A DNA stretch of 64,000 bases from Antedon mediterranea (GCF_964355755.1 NC_092674.1:13089001-13153000), one strand, 5' to 3'. Positions 1 to 10,916 are shown, counted from the first letter of the stretch. Notes: generated by a model not told the origin, from the sequence alone. Numbers and translations are program-made.

Positions 1-243
1 GTGCATCTGCTAGCCAAGTTACAACATAACTGCTATTGCCATTTTTAAGATATGCGACCAACAAAAAATGAGCAGAAAAAATGAAATCTCTGACAATAAC
101 AATAGGCTATCGCTCTACAGAGAGCGATAGCCTAATTATAATTAGGACAAGTGCGAGTAAGGAATGTAATAAATTTGTTCTGAACATTAGAAATACGCCG
201 AGATTGTCTACCAGAAATTGAATTAAAAATGACTGAAGAGTAT
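1..243. other. Unassigned flank
   Basis: No gene is visible. There is a short hairpin around 106-134, where GGCTATCGCTCT is followed by its inverted copy AGAGCGATAGCC. The rest is plain AT-rich sequence running into the foldback element that follows. Confidence 0.5.
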
Positions 244-1229
244 CCCGGGTGCGATTTTTTTTTTCGTACATAAGTTGGGGACCCCCTCATGAAACGTCAC
301 AAAATAAACATGAATAATTCATCAGTTAAATTTTCTTGTTCCGTGTGCACCCAAGCGTATAGCAACAAGAAGTGAGCACACAAGTGCGGTACGATTCTAG
401 GGCTATCTCCGCTGTTGTTGCGGCGTGCGATTTCATAGAAGATAGCGGCGTTTTGTGTGGATTGTTGAAATAATCAACCTTTAGTTTATGGTGTTTTTAA
501 TATAATTTATTACTAAAGAATTACGTGTTAAAATTATAGTTTCTATTAATACTATTAGGCCTAATTATTAGTCTCTAAACCCATGTGAGTCTATTCTAGT
601 AGTAGCTGTGTGGGGGTGTGTGTGACGTGTGTGTGTTAGGTATGACCAAAGATAGTTATCTTTGGTATGACACAATCCGAGTAATAAGTCAGCAAAATTA
701 AACAATAAACATTACACAAAAATACATTTTTTATTCTCGTGGGTCAAATCTTCCCATCTCATGTGTTCATATACGGGCATTTTGAAAGTTCCTTTGAGTA
801 CATGCATATTGTTTGATAATAAAATAGCAGAATTAAAAAAATACAGTACACAAATTATATACACATTCTTTATTCTTGTGGCTCTAAGCTTTCTTTGGGC
901 TATGTCCAATGAATTACTACTTAGTTTAATCATGGAGGTATAAAAATATACCTCCATGGTTTAATGTCTTGCCTAGCTGTCGATTAGCCTCGACTCGACA
1001 CATTTTGTGTGAAGAAGAGTGCGCGAAGGCAATCACGTGAATTGACTTATAATCCTAGGCCTACTGTAGAAAGTATCGTATCGCAGTTGTGTAATCACTT
1101 CTTGTTGCAAGCTATACGCTTGGGTGCACACGGAACAACAAATTTAACTGATGAATTATTCATGTTTATTTTGTGACGTTTCATGAGGGGGTCCCCAACT
1201 TATGTACGAAAAAAAAATCGCATCCCGGG
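244..1229. mobile_element. Foldback/MITE-like element with ~140-bp inverted ends
   Basis: The left arm (about 244-392) and right arm (about 1090-1229) are inverted copies. Both outer ends carry CCCGGG, a T/A run, then a block containing GGGGACCCCCTCATGAAACG; farther inside, both read CTTGTTCCGTGTGCACCCAAGCG apart from one base. The interior holds small hairpins (about 643-670) and no credible gene. A degraded piece of the same arm (GGGGACACCTCATGAAACGTCAC) occurs near 41652. A target duplication could not be fixed, so the superfamily is open. Confidence 0.7.
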
Positions 1230-1256
1230 TGGGGGCGCACAACTGAACGGTACAAC

Positions 1257-1400
1257 GATGTTAATGCTCCATCGAAAAACAACAATTTAACTCACTATCA
1301 ATCAAAACTCCCAAATCCTTTTGAAAATTAACACAATGTAATTCCTGATCATTTAACTTATATTTGGTTAAAATAGGCTTTCGCTGATTATACTATGCCC
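1257..1400 (-). pseudogene. LINE reverse-transcriptase thumb fragment
   Basis: Read on the minus strand, this short stretch encodes a KDLGVLIDSEL-type segment preceded by a Y-K-L-N-D-Q-E-L block. This is the conserved region C-terminal to the YADD box in CR1/Jockey-group non-LTR reverse transcriptases. It is in a different frame from the LGH segment upstream, so it is a broken relic. No other part of the LINE is recognisable nearby. The clade cannot be settled from so short a piece. Confidence 0.5.
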
Positions 1401-1533
1401 AAGAAAACCCCGTCGTGTTAATTTAACATTCTTACTACATCAAGACGTAACTGAGATTTCACAACAAAAGTCCTAAGTAGAATTTCTGTTACCAATCTCA
1501 ACTTTGTGTTGCCTCCAAATAATAACACTAGGT

Positions 1534-1985
1534 CCGTGAATAAGTGCATTTTGTAGGATTGTATTGTAGATAATAAATAAATCATTTTGTTTGACAAATC
1601 CAAAAGAAATTACTCACATTCTTTAGCTTTCGCCATCTTGGCTGATGGCTTGATCACAAGTGATCCGGTCCACTACTACTTCCTGGAAATCTGTTGTTAT
1701 TGTTTCTAGGTGACGTCATACTTTTTCGTAGCAGTGATGTGTATACGTGATCGAGATATACAGCCCCTTCGTCGCGGTTGATTGCGTTAGTCCCCCTCTT
1801 TCTGATTTGGATTGCCTCTCTGATTCTACGCTTGAATGTGTTAGAGTCTCAGAATTTTTGCCCCATCCCAATCGATGGTATGGTTTTCTTGCGCTGCATG
1901 GTCTGTGATGGCGGATTTGTGGATTTCGGATGTTGATTCCTTTCTTGTTGCCCGAGTGTATTTACGATCGGTGACCGTTTCAGTG
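1534..1985 (-). repeat. PLE inverted 5' arm
   Basis: This segment is the reverse complement of the PLE 3' coding end plus the terminal segment, and runs on into the start of the ORF (it matches the complement of 2158-2213). It retains part of the GIY-YIG C-terminal domain on the minus strand (SAITDHAAQENHTIDWDGAK, about 1852-1911), followed by a 5-bp deletion relative to the 3' copy near 10641. Because it reads through the terminal segment into the next ORF start, it looks like an inverted piece of a tandem PLE template. Confidence 0.85.
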
Positions 1986-1995
1986 TCGTATACAC

Positions 1996-2193
1996 GTATA
2001 CGTATACACATCACTGCTACGAAAAAGTATGACGTCACCTAGAAACAATAACAACAGATTTCCAGGAAGTAGTAGTGGACCGGATCACTTGTGATCAAGC
2101 CATCAGCCAAGATGGCGAAAGCTAAAGAATGTGAGTAATTTCTTTTGGATTTGTCAAACAAAATGATTTATTTATTATCTACAATCCTACAAA
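1996..2193 (+). repeat. PLE 5' direct terminal segment (pLTR-like)
   Basis: This is near-identical to the right terminal segment at 10741-10916: both start GTATACACATCACTGC and pass through TGACGTCACCTAGAAAC and CAAGATGGCGAAAGC. The same sequence is present inverted at about 1586-1765, so a hairpin is possible between the two left copies. It lies directly upstream of the PLE ATG at 2194 and probably carries the promoter; that role is inferred from the family. Confidence 0.8.
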
Positions 2194-4388
2194 ATGCACT
2201 TATTCACGGATATTAGGAGTCGTTATGGTCAACACACAGTCAAAAGTATACGTGATCTCGAGAATACAGTGAAGAAAATAGCCCGCTATCAACAACACCT
2301 GACATTTACGCATCGTTGCAAAGATAATGGTATCACACCATCAAGCCTCCGGATCAGCTGCCCGATAAATACGGAGAAAGCCAGAAACATCATAAGAAAA
2401 GCCGAAAAAGATCTAGTAGGTGAACGTATCTGGGTAGTAAGGAACAAAATTAATGTTCTTGAACGTAAATCTGAATTGCAAAAACAAAAAACACTGAATA
2501 CCGATGACCGTCACCATGTTGATTTACATATAGTAAACAAACGTGAATCAGAGGGAACAAAAACCAAACAGAGACATAAAGTAAAGCTCGAACGCCTCAA
2601 AGTTAAACATGAAACAAAACAGAAGTCTAATTATTTAACGGAACCCGACCTTAGCGGTACACAACTCAAAAAAAAAAAAAAAATGGGTTAAAAACATCTC
2701 AAACAGAGTCCTATCCGAGCCACAACAAAAGTTGCTCACTCGAGGGTTGAATTTTGCAGTGTCGGTTGACAAAATACCACATGAAGAATACATCGTTGCT
2801 TGCGAGTCAGTTTGTTCTAAACTACCAACGGAGGATGCTAAAAGCCTCAGAACAGAGATAGCAGGTATGTTAAAATCAGCAAAACCTCCCAAATCTAACA
2901 TCTCAAAACAAGAAAGAGTTGCTCTTAATGCATTAAAAAAGGAAAAAGAAATAATGGTAATGGGTGCCGACAAGGGAAAGTGTATTGTTGTTCAAAATAA
3001 AAAAGAGTATGAAAGCAAGGTTAAGGAAATGTTAAACGATCATAACACGTATGAAAAGCTTACCAAAGATCCTACTCCGGGTTACAAACGGAAGTTAGTT
3101 GAGATTTTGAAAAGACTAAAAACCGAAAACAAGATCAATGAAAGCCAATACAGGTTACTCTATCCTACCGCCGAAAATACACCTAGAATGTACTGTACCA
3201 CCAAGATCCACAAACAGGGAAATCCTATAAGACCGATAGTGGATTACACCGGGTCGATTGGATATCAAACCTCAAAAGCCCTTGCCGAGATACTCGCCCC
3301 GCTCGTAGGTACCACCGAACATCATGTGGTGAACTCCAAATCTCTCGCGGAGGAAATGACAGCGATAATGATTGACGATGGGGACATTCTTAATTCTCAC
3401 GACGTAGTATCGTTGTTCACTAACACTCCTATCGAAAAAGCCTTGGACGTCATTAAAGATAGACTGTTAAATGACAAAACTCTAAACCAAAGAACTAATT
3501 TAAACCCGGACGACGCTATTGCTCTTTTAGAATTTATCTGCACAACAACATATTTCAGCTTCAGAGGACAAATTTACCGTCAGATATTTGGTGCTGCCAT
3601 GGGCAGCCCTGTTAGTGCAATCCTGGCCAATCTGTTTATGGAATGGTTAGAGAGAGAAGCCATCGCTACATCATCTCTCGATTGTAAGCCGAAGCTGTGG
3701 CGCCGCTACGTTGATGATGTGTTAGAGATAATTCAAAAAGACAGTACACAAAAACTTACTGACCACCTCAACTCCATCGATCCAACGGGCAACATCAAGT
3801 TCACGTTTGAGGAAGATCATCAGGGAAAAATCCCCTTCCTGGACACATTAATCGTCAGGAAAGAAGATGGGTCACTGAAATTACTGGTGTACAGGAAAAA
3901 GACACACACTGACCAGTACCTGAATTTCCAATCCCAACACCCGCTACACCAAAAGCTAGGGGTCATCAGAACGCTCATGGATAGAATGGAGAACATAGTT
4001 ACAGAGGAGGCGGATAAGAAAGAAGAAGAAGTTAAGATCAGGAATGCGCTTAGGAAATGTGGTTACCCCAAGTGGTCACTGGACAGAGTCAAACAACAAA
4101 TAAAAAATAAACAACCAAAGCAAAGGAAGAAGAACAAAGAGTCGGAGACACCATCTAAGGGTATGGTTGTTTTACCTTATGTCGAGGGAGTGGCAGAACA
4201 AGCTCAAAGGATTTTTAAGAAATATGGTATTTCCACAGCCATGCGTCCAACGAACACTCTTAAAAGCATTTTAGTCCACCCCAAAGACAAGAAGGACATC
4301 ACCCAAACAAGTGACATTGTTTACGACATCCCTTGCAAAAGTTGCAAGAAATCGTATATTGGGGAAACAGGTCGTCAATTTGGAGTAA
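2194..4388 (+). pseudogene. Penelope-like polyprotein: N-terminus, reverse transcriptase, start of GIY-YIG
   Basis: The reading frame opens with ATG at 2194 with a basic, Lys-rich N-terminal region. It shifts frame in a homopolymeric A run (about 2669-2682) and continues to the insertion at 4388. In the second frame I see the PLE block around VLSEPQQKLLTRGLNF, an RT core with motif A (HDVVSLFTNTPI, catalytic Asp near nt 3401), MGSPVSAILANLFMEW, and the YVDD box near nt 3708. Next comes the K-K-T-H-T-D-Q-Y-L block and then the start of a GIY-YIG endonuclease with the zinc-binding C-x2-C and YIGETGR. The domain stops at 4388, where the Harbinger element begins, and resumes at 10478. PLEs of this type use the nuclease for target-primed insertion. 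The frameshift and the insertion make this copy inactive. Confidence 0.92.
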
Positions 4389-4599
4389 AGGCCTGTTTAT
4401 ACTACGACGATAACTATAACTATACACGATAGAAAAAAATCGCTTAAGTTAAAATCAATAGAACCGTTCACACTAGGACGATAACTATACGATTCTATCG
4501 TTTACGATAAAAAGATAGTTTTACATACCGCTTGCATGAGCGATATTTTATTTGGACGCGAACGATAAAAATATTTCAACCAATCAGAGAGCTTTATTT

Positions 4600-6580
4600 A
4601 TGGCAAGCACCAAAAAAAAATCAGACAGATATCATCGAGAGTCAATCGCGATGGAGTCGTCTATGGGCCTAGACGAAACATTAATCCTCCTTGTACAAGA
4701 AAATGAGGTGCTGTTCAACAAATCTGACGCGAATTATAAAAATGTAATTAAAAAAAAAGATATATGGAATGCAATTGGCGTAGAGATTGGTTTGACAGGT
4801 AGGCATAACATAATTTGTTCCCATTTGGATTGGTCACCTACTACTAGGGCCTACTAGGCTAGCTAGGCCTAGCCTACTGTAGTTAGGCCTAACTAGGCTA
4901 GGCTAGGTAGGCCTAGGCTACTAGGCTAGGTAGGTAGGCCCGAGGAGATACATAGCCTGGCCCCCTATGCCAGACTAGACCGCCTGTGCTACATAGGCCT
5001 AGGCTAGTCTCATATAGGCCTAGTATTAAAGCATATAGCATAGGGCCTAGCTAGCTAGGCTAGTAGCTAGCTATACTGGCTATGAGGACCTAGGCTAGCC
5101 TAGCTAGGCCTAGAGTAATAGGGCCTAGGTAGATTATCTAGGCCTACTAGGCCTAAACTAAACCTCATCCTAATAATTTAATTATTTAGGATATTACTAC
5201 TACTACTAGCCTAGCTAGGCTAGGCCTAGCCTACCTACTAGCTAGGCCTCTAGGCTTACTGTACTAGCTAGGAGCCTATCCTACTACTAGATAGAGGCCT
5301 TGATCCTAGGCCTACTAGCCTAGGCTAGATAGTACCTAGCTAGCCTAGGCATACCTTAGCATATTCCTAGCTGCTAGGTAGGCCTCCTATGCCTAGTACT
5401 ACTTAGTACTAGGCTAGGCTAGACTAAGGCTAGTCCTAGACTAGCCTAGAGGAGGCCGCCTACCCTAGATGCCCTCTAGGCCTAGGTAAGGCTAGCTAGG
5501 CCTAGCTACTAGCTAGGCTAATTAATAAGACTAGTAGGCCTACTACTATGCCTAATAATTATTAATAGGCTAGTCACTGAGTGGGCCTAGCTACCTATCC
5601 TAGAGGCAAGCTAGCCTAGCTATTCCTAAGTACCTAACTAGTAGCTAAAACCCTAATAATAGCCTAAGGGTCCTGTTACTACTAGTTACTAGAGTGAATA
5701 CTAAAGTAAAATAAATCTAAAAAGTTTTTATCCTATAACTATATAGCCTAGTATAACCATCTATGCTGCCTTAAGCCCGGCGCACACTAGAGCTTCTGGC
5801 TGAGCCAACTGCCACGAGTAACACTTGCCTCACAGTGTGCGCCGGGGATTTCGTGAGGAATTGGCCACGCGTGCCGCTGAGGAAAATATCTATCGTGTTT
5901 AATATTTTTTGGCACGCGTGCCATTTTCCTCAAGTGTGCGCCGAACGTGAGCTTCCTGCTCACTAAAAAATTCCACTGCGCATGACATTTTCTGATTTAT
6001 TATGATATTTCAGCGCGTGCCGTATAGCGTAGTAAGTAATTATCCAATCAGAAAATCGCGTACTGTAGGCGTTTAGTGTGCGTCCGATAGAACGCGATCA
6101 CAGTTTGCGGCAAATTTTTTAGTGAGCCAAGTGTTACTCGTGCCAGTTGGCTCAGCCGAAAGCTCTAGTGTGCGCCGGGCCTTACTTTCACACGTCCAAT
6201 CAAATGACGTCATGATTAGTAAGAGCAATAATATAAGAACGATTTTATTGTGTTTATTGATCATGACGTTAATATTTTAGTGTATTTTTAAAATTAATTT
6301 TTTTATCAAAGACAGCATAGATGATTATCCTATAATGCTAGAATGAAAACTTTTCAAATTTCTTTTGTTTTATGTAAAAGTTATTCCTTTGTAAATGTTT
6401 TGCCATTGTCAGGTAGCGTACTGTAGCAGGATACACATTCAGTGGGGTTTATATTTACCACCTATATGCCTAGGTATAATAATAATATATTATATTAGTA
6501 TTACTGAATGTGTATCCTATAAGGCCCGGCTACAGTACGCTACCTGACAATGGCGAAACATAACCATTTATAAAGTAATA

Positions 6581-6671
<91 letters not shown>

Positions 6672-7517
6672 GGATTTTGTTTCCTTCGCAGGTGATGAAG
6701 CCCAAAAAAAATGGGGTAATATCAGGGATGCTTTCATGAATAGCAAGCGGAAAAAACAAAAAAGTGGTGATGAGGCCAAACAATCAAAAGCATATAAGTA
6801 TGCAAACATCCTTGGGTTTTTGGACCCTTTCTTAAAATCTAGGGAGTAAGTTGAAATTTGTTTTCTTTCTGTAACTTTAAGTTAATTGTTTTTTTTTAAA
6901 TTATTCATTTATCGTAATAACAAAATATTCACATGCTGAAGTATATCATGAAATAGATATTTGTTAATTCACTGTTTTTTGTTATCACATTTTACTGTAT
7001 TCAAGGTATTTAATTCATGTAGGCCTACAGGAAATTTATTTTAGAAACAATAAGTTCTACACCACATGGACAGAAAACAAAGTTGATTTTCTATGTACAT
7101 TGACTGATTTAATTGTTTATATTATTAGACTGTAGCCCACTGTACATACTGAAAGACAATTCTGTACATAAATGCAAACTATCATCAGTCTACTCTGGAT
7201 TTACATACTTTACTAATGTATACTTTCATTATCAATTTACAGTATATAGAACATCCACTAATCTTAATGAAGACGTAGAAAGTAAACAATCCAGCAGCAG
7301 CACAAAAAGACCAATGAAAACAGATGCTGTTGATGAAGCAATAGCAGAGTTAATTGCTAAAAAGAAAAAAACCGAAAAGAACGATGTAGATTTATTTTTT
7401 TGTGCTATGGCAGAGACAACAAAATCATTCCCCAAGAGGCAGCAAATCGAAGTTAAACGTAAAATTCAGCAACTTGTATCAGAAATAGAAATTGAGTTAC
7501 TTGCGGATGAAGAATGA
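4600..7517 (+). CDS. MADF-BESS DNA-binding protein of the Harbinger transposon (3 exons)
   Basis: The model joins exons 4600-4798, 6692-6845 and 7250-7517, giving 206 residues with every intron GT-AG and phases matching (1, then 2). Exon 1 starts at ATG 4600; a second in-frame ATG at 4651 has a better G after it. Residues ~24-115 form a MADF/Myb-SANT-like domain (LDETLILLV, then DIWNAIG, then KKWGNIRDAF and FLDPFL). Residues ~163-206 match a BESS motif (DLFFCAMAETTKSFPKRQQ). PIF/Harbinger elements characteristically carry a second Myb/MADF-type protein that binds the transposon ends and brings in the transposase; that role here is inferred. Intron 1 (4799-6691) is unusually long and filled with CTAG-rich DNA, two MITEs and a triplet repeat. 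The gene converges on the transposase gene. Confidence 0.88.
4848..5760. repeat. CTAG/AGGCCT-rich palindromic low-complexity block
   Basis: About 900 bp consist almost wholly of short self-complementary words (CTAG, CCTAGG, AGGCCT, GCTAGC) in irregular order. It is not a clean tandem array; no fixed period is visible. It lies in intron 1 of the MADF gene. Nearly every short word is its own reverse complement, so both strands read alike. Confidence 0.85.
5774..6181. mobile_element. Nested Harbinger-type MITE (~408 bp)
   Basis: The inverted ends (CCCGGCGCACACTAGAGCTT and onward, ~50 bp) match with few differences: left 5776-5827, right 6126-6180. They are flanked by TTA on each side (5771-5773, 6182-6184). 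The interior repeats the GTGTGCGCCG end motif near 5836 and 5935 and encodes nothing credible. TTA/TAA duplications suggest mobilisation by a PIF/Harbinger transposase, although the ends differ from those of the host transposon. Confidence 0.8.
6402..6554. mobile_element. Short hairpin MITE (~153 bp)
   Basis: The arms GCCATTGTCAGGTAGCGTAC... and its complement pair over about 42 bp, the right arm having an extra ~10 bp (AAGGCCCGGC). The centre is AT-rich. The whole forms one long imperfect hairpin. No target duplication is certain. Confidence 0.75.
6571..6671. repeat. (CTA)n microsatellite
   Basis: An uninterrupted run of about 33 CTA/TAC triplets, ending 20 bp before the 3' splice site of exon 2 of the MADF gene. 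An apparent poly-Val minus-strand reading frame is produced by it and is not a gene. Confidence 0.98.
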
Positions 7518-7579
7518 ACACTTTAATAATTATCACATTTTGAAATGATTGAAATCTGTCAGCTATTTTAATATTTTAA

Positions 7580-8007
7580 AGACCCATTTCCTACGTTTTT
7601 TAGGTCTAATTTGAGATCACAAACTATATTTAATGTAAAAATAATACTATATGGTTCTATTGCGATAACTTTTTTCATCTTTAAATGATTAAAAATGTGA
7701 AAAATAAGTTGATTCTAATAATTATAGCGGCTCGCTATAAATCCCAAAATGCATTGCGCGCGGATTGATATTTTTTTGTTTTCCCAATTTGTAACAACGG
7801 AGTCTGGCAAAAATTGAAAGACAATTAATGCAGCAACTATTCCGTCCCTTCGACGCGAGCTAATTAGGTAGTGCATTGTTTCTCACTTTTTATCACAATT
7901 TACCATAAAACGTACATTTAAGACAAGGAATGACCTGGTTTAATGTTTTTAAAGTAATATATATGTATTATTTTTACAAAACGTCACAAATTGTAGGGAA
8001 GGTGTCT
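7580..8007. mobile_element. TTAA-flanked MITE, family 1 (copy 1)
   Basis: Bounded by TTAA at 7576-7579 and 8008-8011, with ends AGACCCATTTCCT and its degenerate complement. A related copy lies in inverse orientation at 18220-18845; shared internal blocks include the GCGGCTCGCTATAA region and the CACTTTTTATCACAATTTACC region. TTAA duplication points to Kolobok or piggyBac-type mobilisation. It lies between the stops of the two convergent Harbinger genes. Confidence 0.8.
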
Positions 8008-8190
8008 TTAACTATAACACACCTAAGCGCCATTTGATATTTTAATTTCACTTTACTTTTAAATAACGTTAGTTCAGTTTTTTGTAAAAAGTTTTTCATG
8101 TGAGGTTGTTGAGGCGAAATCAAATTGAAGTAAAATTAAAACTTAATTTTTATAATGCACATTTATATAAGAAAATTGCAGTTTGATATT

Positions 8191-10331
8191 TTACGGCATG
8201 CTAGTCTGTATCTGTGCAGTTCCAAAACAGCTTGATCTCTGCCATGGTACTTGACCTTGCTCTGAATTAAAGTATTCTTTAAACTTGTCTCTAACTACCA
8301 ATGCATCAATAGATGCCCTGTTTCCAGTTGCCTGTAGATTTTGCAATGCTCCTGCTTCTGGCAGTGTTGGAAATTCTTCACTATGAATTTGAAATGCAGC
8401 ACTTCCTGTTTGTGTCTTGCGCATGTAGTTGTGAAGCACACATGTAGCTTTTACAACCTGTAATCCAGATAATCAAGACCTTAGTAAAAGGACAATAAAT
8501 GCCATTTTTAGAGTTTGTTCCATAATTTTGATTATTGTTATTATAGGCCCATACCAATATTCTAGTTAGTCTCATTACCTTGTCTACATTGTCAGGTTGC
8601 AGTTGAATTTTGCGTTGATATATTTGAAATATTGTCGCCATAATACCAAATGTATTTTCTGAAATTCTGCGTGCTCTTGAGTGGCGGTAGTTGTAAATCC
8701 TTTTGGATTCATCAAGGTTTTTGCCTGGGAATGGCCGCATTATATTTCTCCTTAATGGAAAGGCTTCATCACCAACAATAACATGGGGTAATGCTTGGTT
8801 GATGCCTGGTATTTCATTGTCGGCTGGAATATTTAATGTTCCACTGTCCATAGCTTGTCCAAGCTGACTGTGAGCAAATATTCCTCCATCACTGATAAGT
8901 AACAATAACATTGTTGTATATAATTTTAATAGGACACAAGATAGACCTATGATGCATTAGAAAAAAATAAATGTTTTATTGCTATTTGGGATTGTCAATT
9001 GCATTTATATCATTTATATGTTGGTTCACCAATAGCCTGTCAATGACATATTAAATACATGAGTACGGATTTAGTAACGGTACTAAGTAGGAACTAATAT
9101 AAAAATATTCGATGGTTTAAAGAACATAATTAAACATTACCTATTTGATCCGTATGCTCCTATATCGACTGCGGTAAAACAGTAGTCTGCATCTACAAGG
9201 GCCAACAAAACGATAGAAAACGACCCCTTGTAATTGAAAAACAAACTGCCTGACTTGTTAGGGGCTTTGATGTATATATGCTTTCCGTCAATTGCCCCTA
9301 TGCAGTTTGGGTATTGCCATCGCCTATTAAAACTGTCGGCAATCTGCCTCCATTGTTGTTCACTCGGCGATGACATATATATAGGTTGGAGACGCCTCCA
9401 CAGACTTAAGCAAACTTCGTTTACAATGGTTGACACGGTAGCCTTTCCCATACGGAAACTGAAACCTATAGTTTTATAGGAATCTCCGGTGGCCAAGAAC
9501 CTGAAAATTAAACATAACAATAATGCTATAGATTAATCTCATAACAGAAACTTTTGTCAATGTGAAGCTTTACCAAAAAAGAAAAAAGGTCGGATCATAA
9601 CTTAACTCTAGTGTGATGCAGTTTTCCTGCTTTATTTGAGTATAAGGATCCAGATCCAGACCTCTGTGTCAACAACAACAAAGACATTTTTCGTACACTA
9701 AATTTTTCTTCCATATTGCATTTCTTACATTCTTTTTGAATTAGGCCTATGTTATGCTTTTTAATTTTATTAAACAGTTGTAAATAATGTCAATTCAATA
9801 TTTCATTTTCATTGCTTTATAATATTAGCGACACAAGACGAGTCGAAACTTAATTGACTTGGGTATAATGCTCAACTACGGTAATGACACTGTGACTGTG
9901 TTGCATGTGAACTTACTAAACTAGGCCTAGGCCAGCTACCGTACATCATGTGAGTTTTTTCTAGTGTATACTACCTAGGCTAGGCCTATAAAGTTTGTTT
10001 TTTTTAAGAAATTGAAATATACTTACCTCAAGCATACTGCCAGCCTTTGTTCGATAGAAATACTTGGTCTAAATTGGGTAGTTTCTTTTGCGATATCGTC
10101 TGTGATTAGTTCTAGGATTTCATAAAAGCCTTGTGGGGATACTCGGAAATAACTATGAAATTTGTCTTCATAACAAATAAGTTCGGGAAAAAGCGTATGG
10201 AATTCACCATAAGTCTCTCTTGATTGATTTATGGGGTGAACCCATAAATTTCGATCTCTTTTTTTCAGTTGACACCTTTTTTTATATAGCAGAAGGCATA
10301 ACAAATAATCGTCGTCTTCTGAGTCCGTCAT
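8191..10331 (-). CDS. PIF/Harbinger DDE transposase (HARBI1-like nuclease), 4 exons
   Basis: The minus-strand exons are 10331-10027, 9500-9141, 8891-8579 and 8457-8191. They give 414 residues with canonical donors (GTAAGT, GTAATG, GTAATG) and consistent phases. The start is ATG 10331 (MTDSEDDDY); the reading frame continues upstream only into transposon end sequence. An N-terminal helical region leads to an RLAVCLR-FLATGDSYKTIG block typical of HARBI1-like proteins. The DDE_Tnp_4 core follows, with CIGAIDGKH (D173), DIGAYGSNSDGG (D214), VGDEAFPL (D263) and RRISENTFG (E300). D263 and E300 fit the second Asp and the Glu; the first Asp is D173 or D214. The protein cuts and joins DNA with 3-bp TWA target preference and probably needs the MADF partner. 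No stop or frameshift was found, so it may be active. Confidence 0.93.
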
Positions 10332-10477
10332 GATTGTGAAACAAAAGGCAAACGTCACGCGCGTACGTCGCGAGTCATAGAACGATAAAATCGTTGTAGT
10401 GTAAACGCGACACGGCGTTAAAACTATTATCGTGTACAATATATAGTTATAGTTATCGTCGTAGTATAAACAGGCCT

Positions 10478-10837
10478 TAAGACTGAAAGAACACCAAAAA
10501 GACACTGAAACGGTCACCGATCGTAAATACACTCGGGCAACAAGAAAGGAATCAACATCCGAAATCCACAAATCCGCCATCACAGACCATGCAGCGCAAG
10601 AAAACCATCATCGATTGGGATGGGGCAAACATTCTTGACAGAGACTCTAACCCATTCAAGCGTAGAATCAGAGAGGCAATCCAAATCAGAAAGAGGGGGA
10701 CTAACGCAATCAACCGCGACGAAGGGGCTGTATATCTCGATCACGTATACACATCACTGCTACGAAAAAGTATGACGTCACCTAGAAACAATAACAACAG
10801 ATTTCCAGGAAGTAGTAGTGGACCGGATCACTTGTGA
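10478..10837 (+). pseudogene. Penelope-like polyprotein, C-terminal part of GIY-YIG endonuclease
   Basis: Resumes the PLE frame immediately after the Harbinger element: R-L-K-E-H-Q-K-D, then a SAITDH block, then a 2-bp deletion near 10604. It continues in another frame with DWDGANIL, IREAIQIRK and the closing INRDEGAVYLDHVY segment, stopping at TGA 10835-10837. The order (YIG, R-x3-H, E in REA, N-x2-x-G) matches PLE GIY-YIG nucleases. The inverted arm at about 1870 lacks the 2-bp deletion, so the deletion is private to this copy. Confidence 0.9.
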
Positions 10838-10916
10838 TCAAGCCATCAGCCAAGATGGCGAAAGCTAAAGAATGTGAGTAATTTCTTTTGGATTTGTCAA
10901 ACAAAATGATTTATTT
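10741..10916 (+). repeat. PLE 3' terminal segment (pLTR-like)
   Basis: Direct copy of 1996-about 2170. It overlaps the end of the endonuclease coding region and ends at TGATTTATTT, immediately before the right target duplication. Confidence 0.85.

Larger units (their letters stand above)
4389..10477. mobile_element. Intact autonomous PIF/Harbinger DNA transposon
   Basis: The two ends are a perfect 36-bp inverted repeat beginning AGGCCTGTTTATACTACGAC. They are flanked by TAA (4386-4388 and 10478-10480), the 3-bp duplication typical of PIF/Harbinger. Removing the element and one TAA rejoins the PLE GIY-YIG reading frame in phase, which confirms the boundaries. It carries a MADF-BESS gene on the plus strand and a DDE transposase on the minus strand, convergently arranged. 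Both have consistent splice sites and no stops. Perfect ends and unbroken genes argue for recent insertion. Three small non-autonomous elements and a simple repeat lie in its introns and intergenic DNA. Confidence 0.95.
1534..10916 (+). mobile_element. Penelope-like retroelement (PLE), interrupted by a Harbinger transposon
   Basis: The element is flanked by a 13-bp direct repeat AATAACACTAGGT (1521-1533 and 10917-10929). A paralogous unit near 41591 has the same sequence once, i.e. the empty site. From the left it has an inverted arm (1534-about 1985), a direct terminal segment (about 1996-2190), an ORF with reverse transcriptase and GIY-YIG endonuclease domains, and a right terminal segment (10741-10916). 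Partial inverted plus direct terminal copies are characteristic of PLEs. About 6.1 kb of its length is a later transposon insertion, leaving about 3.3 kb of PLE. The ORF has frameshifts, so this copy is dead. Confidence 0.92.

Noticed and set aside
712-957. Overlapping frames on both strands
   Set aside because: The stretch lies in a foldback element with internal inverted words, which opens frames on both strands by symmetry.
4552-4599. Upstream start for the MADF protein at 4552
   Set aside because: The codon is TTG, not ATG; ATG 4600 is the first proper start.
6568-6783. Minus-strand open frame with a long poly-valine run
   Set aside because: It is the (CTA)n microsatellite read in one frame, overlapping a real splice acceptor of the MADF gene.
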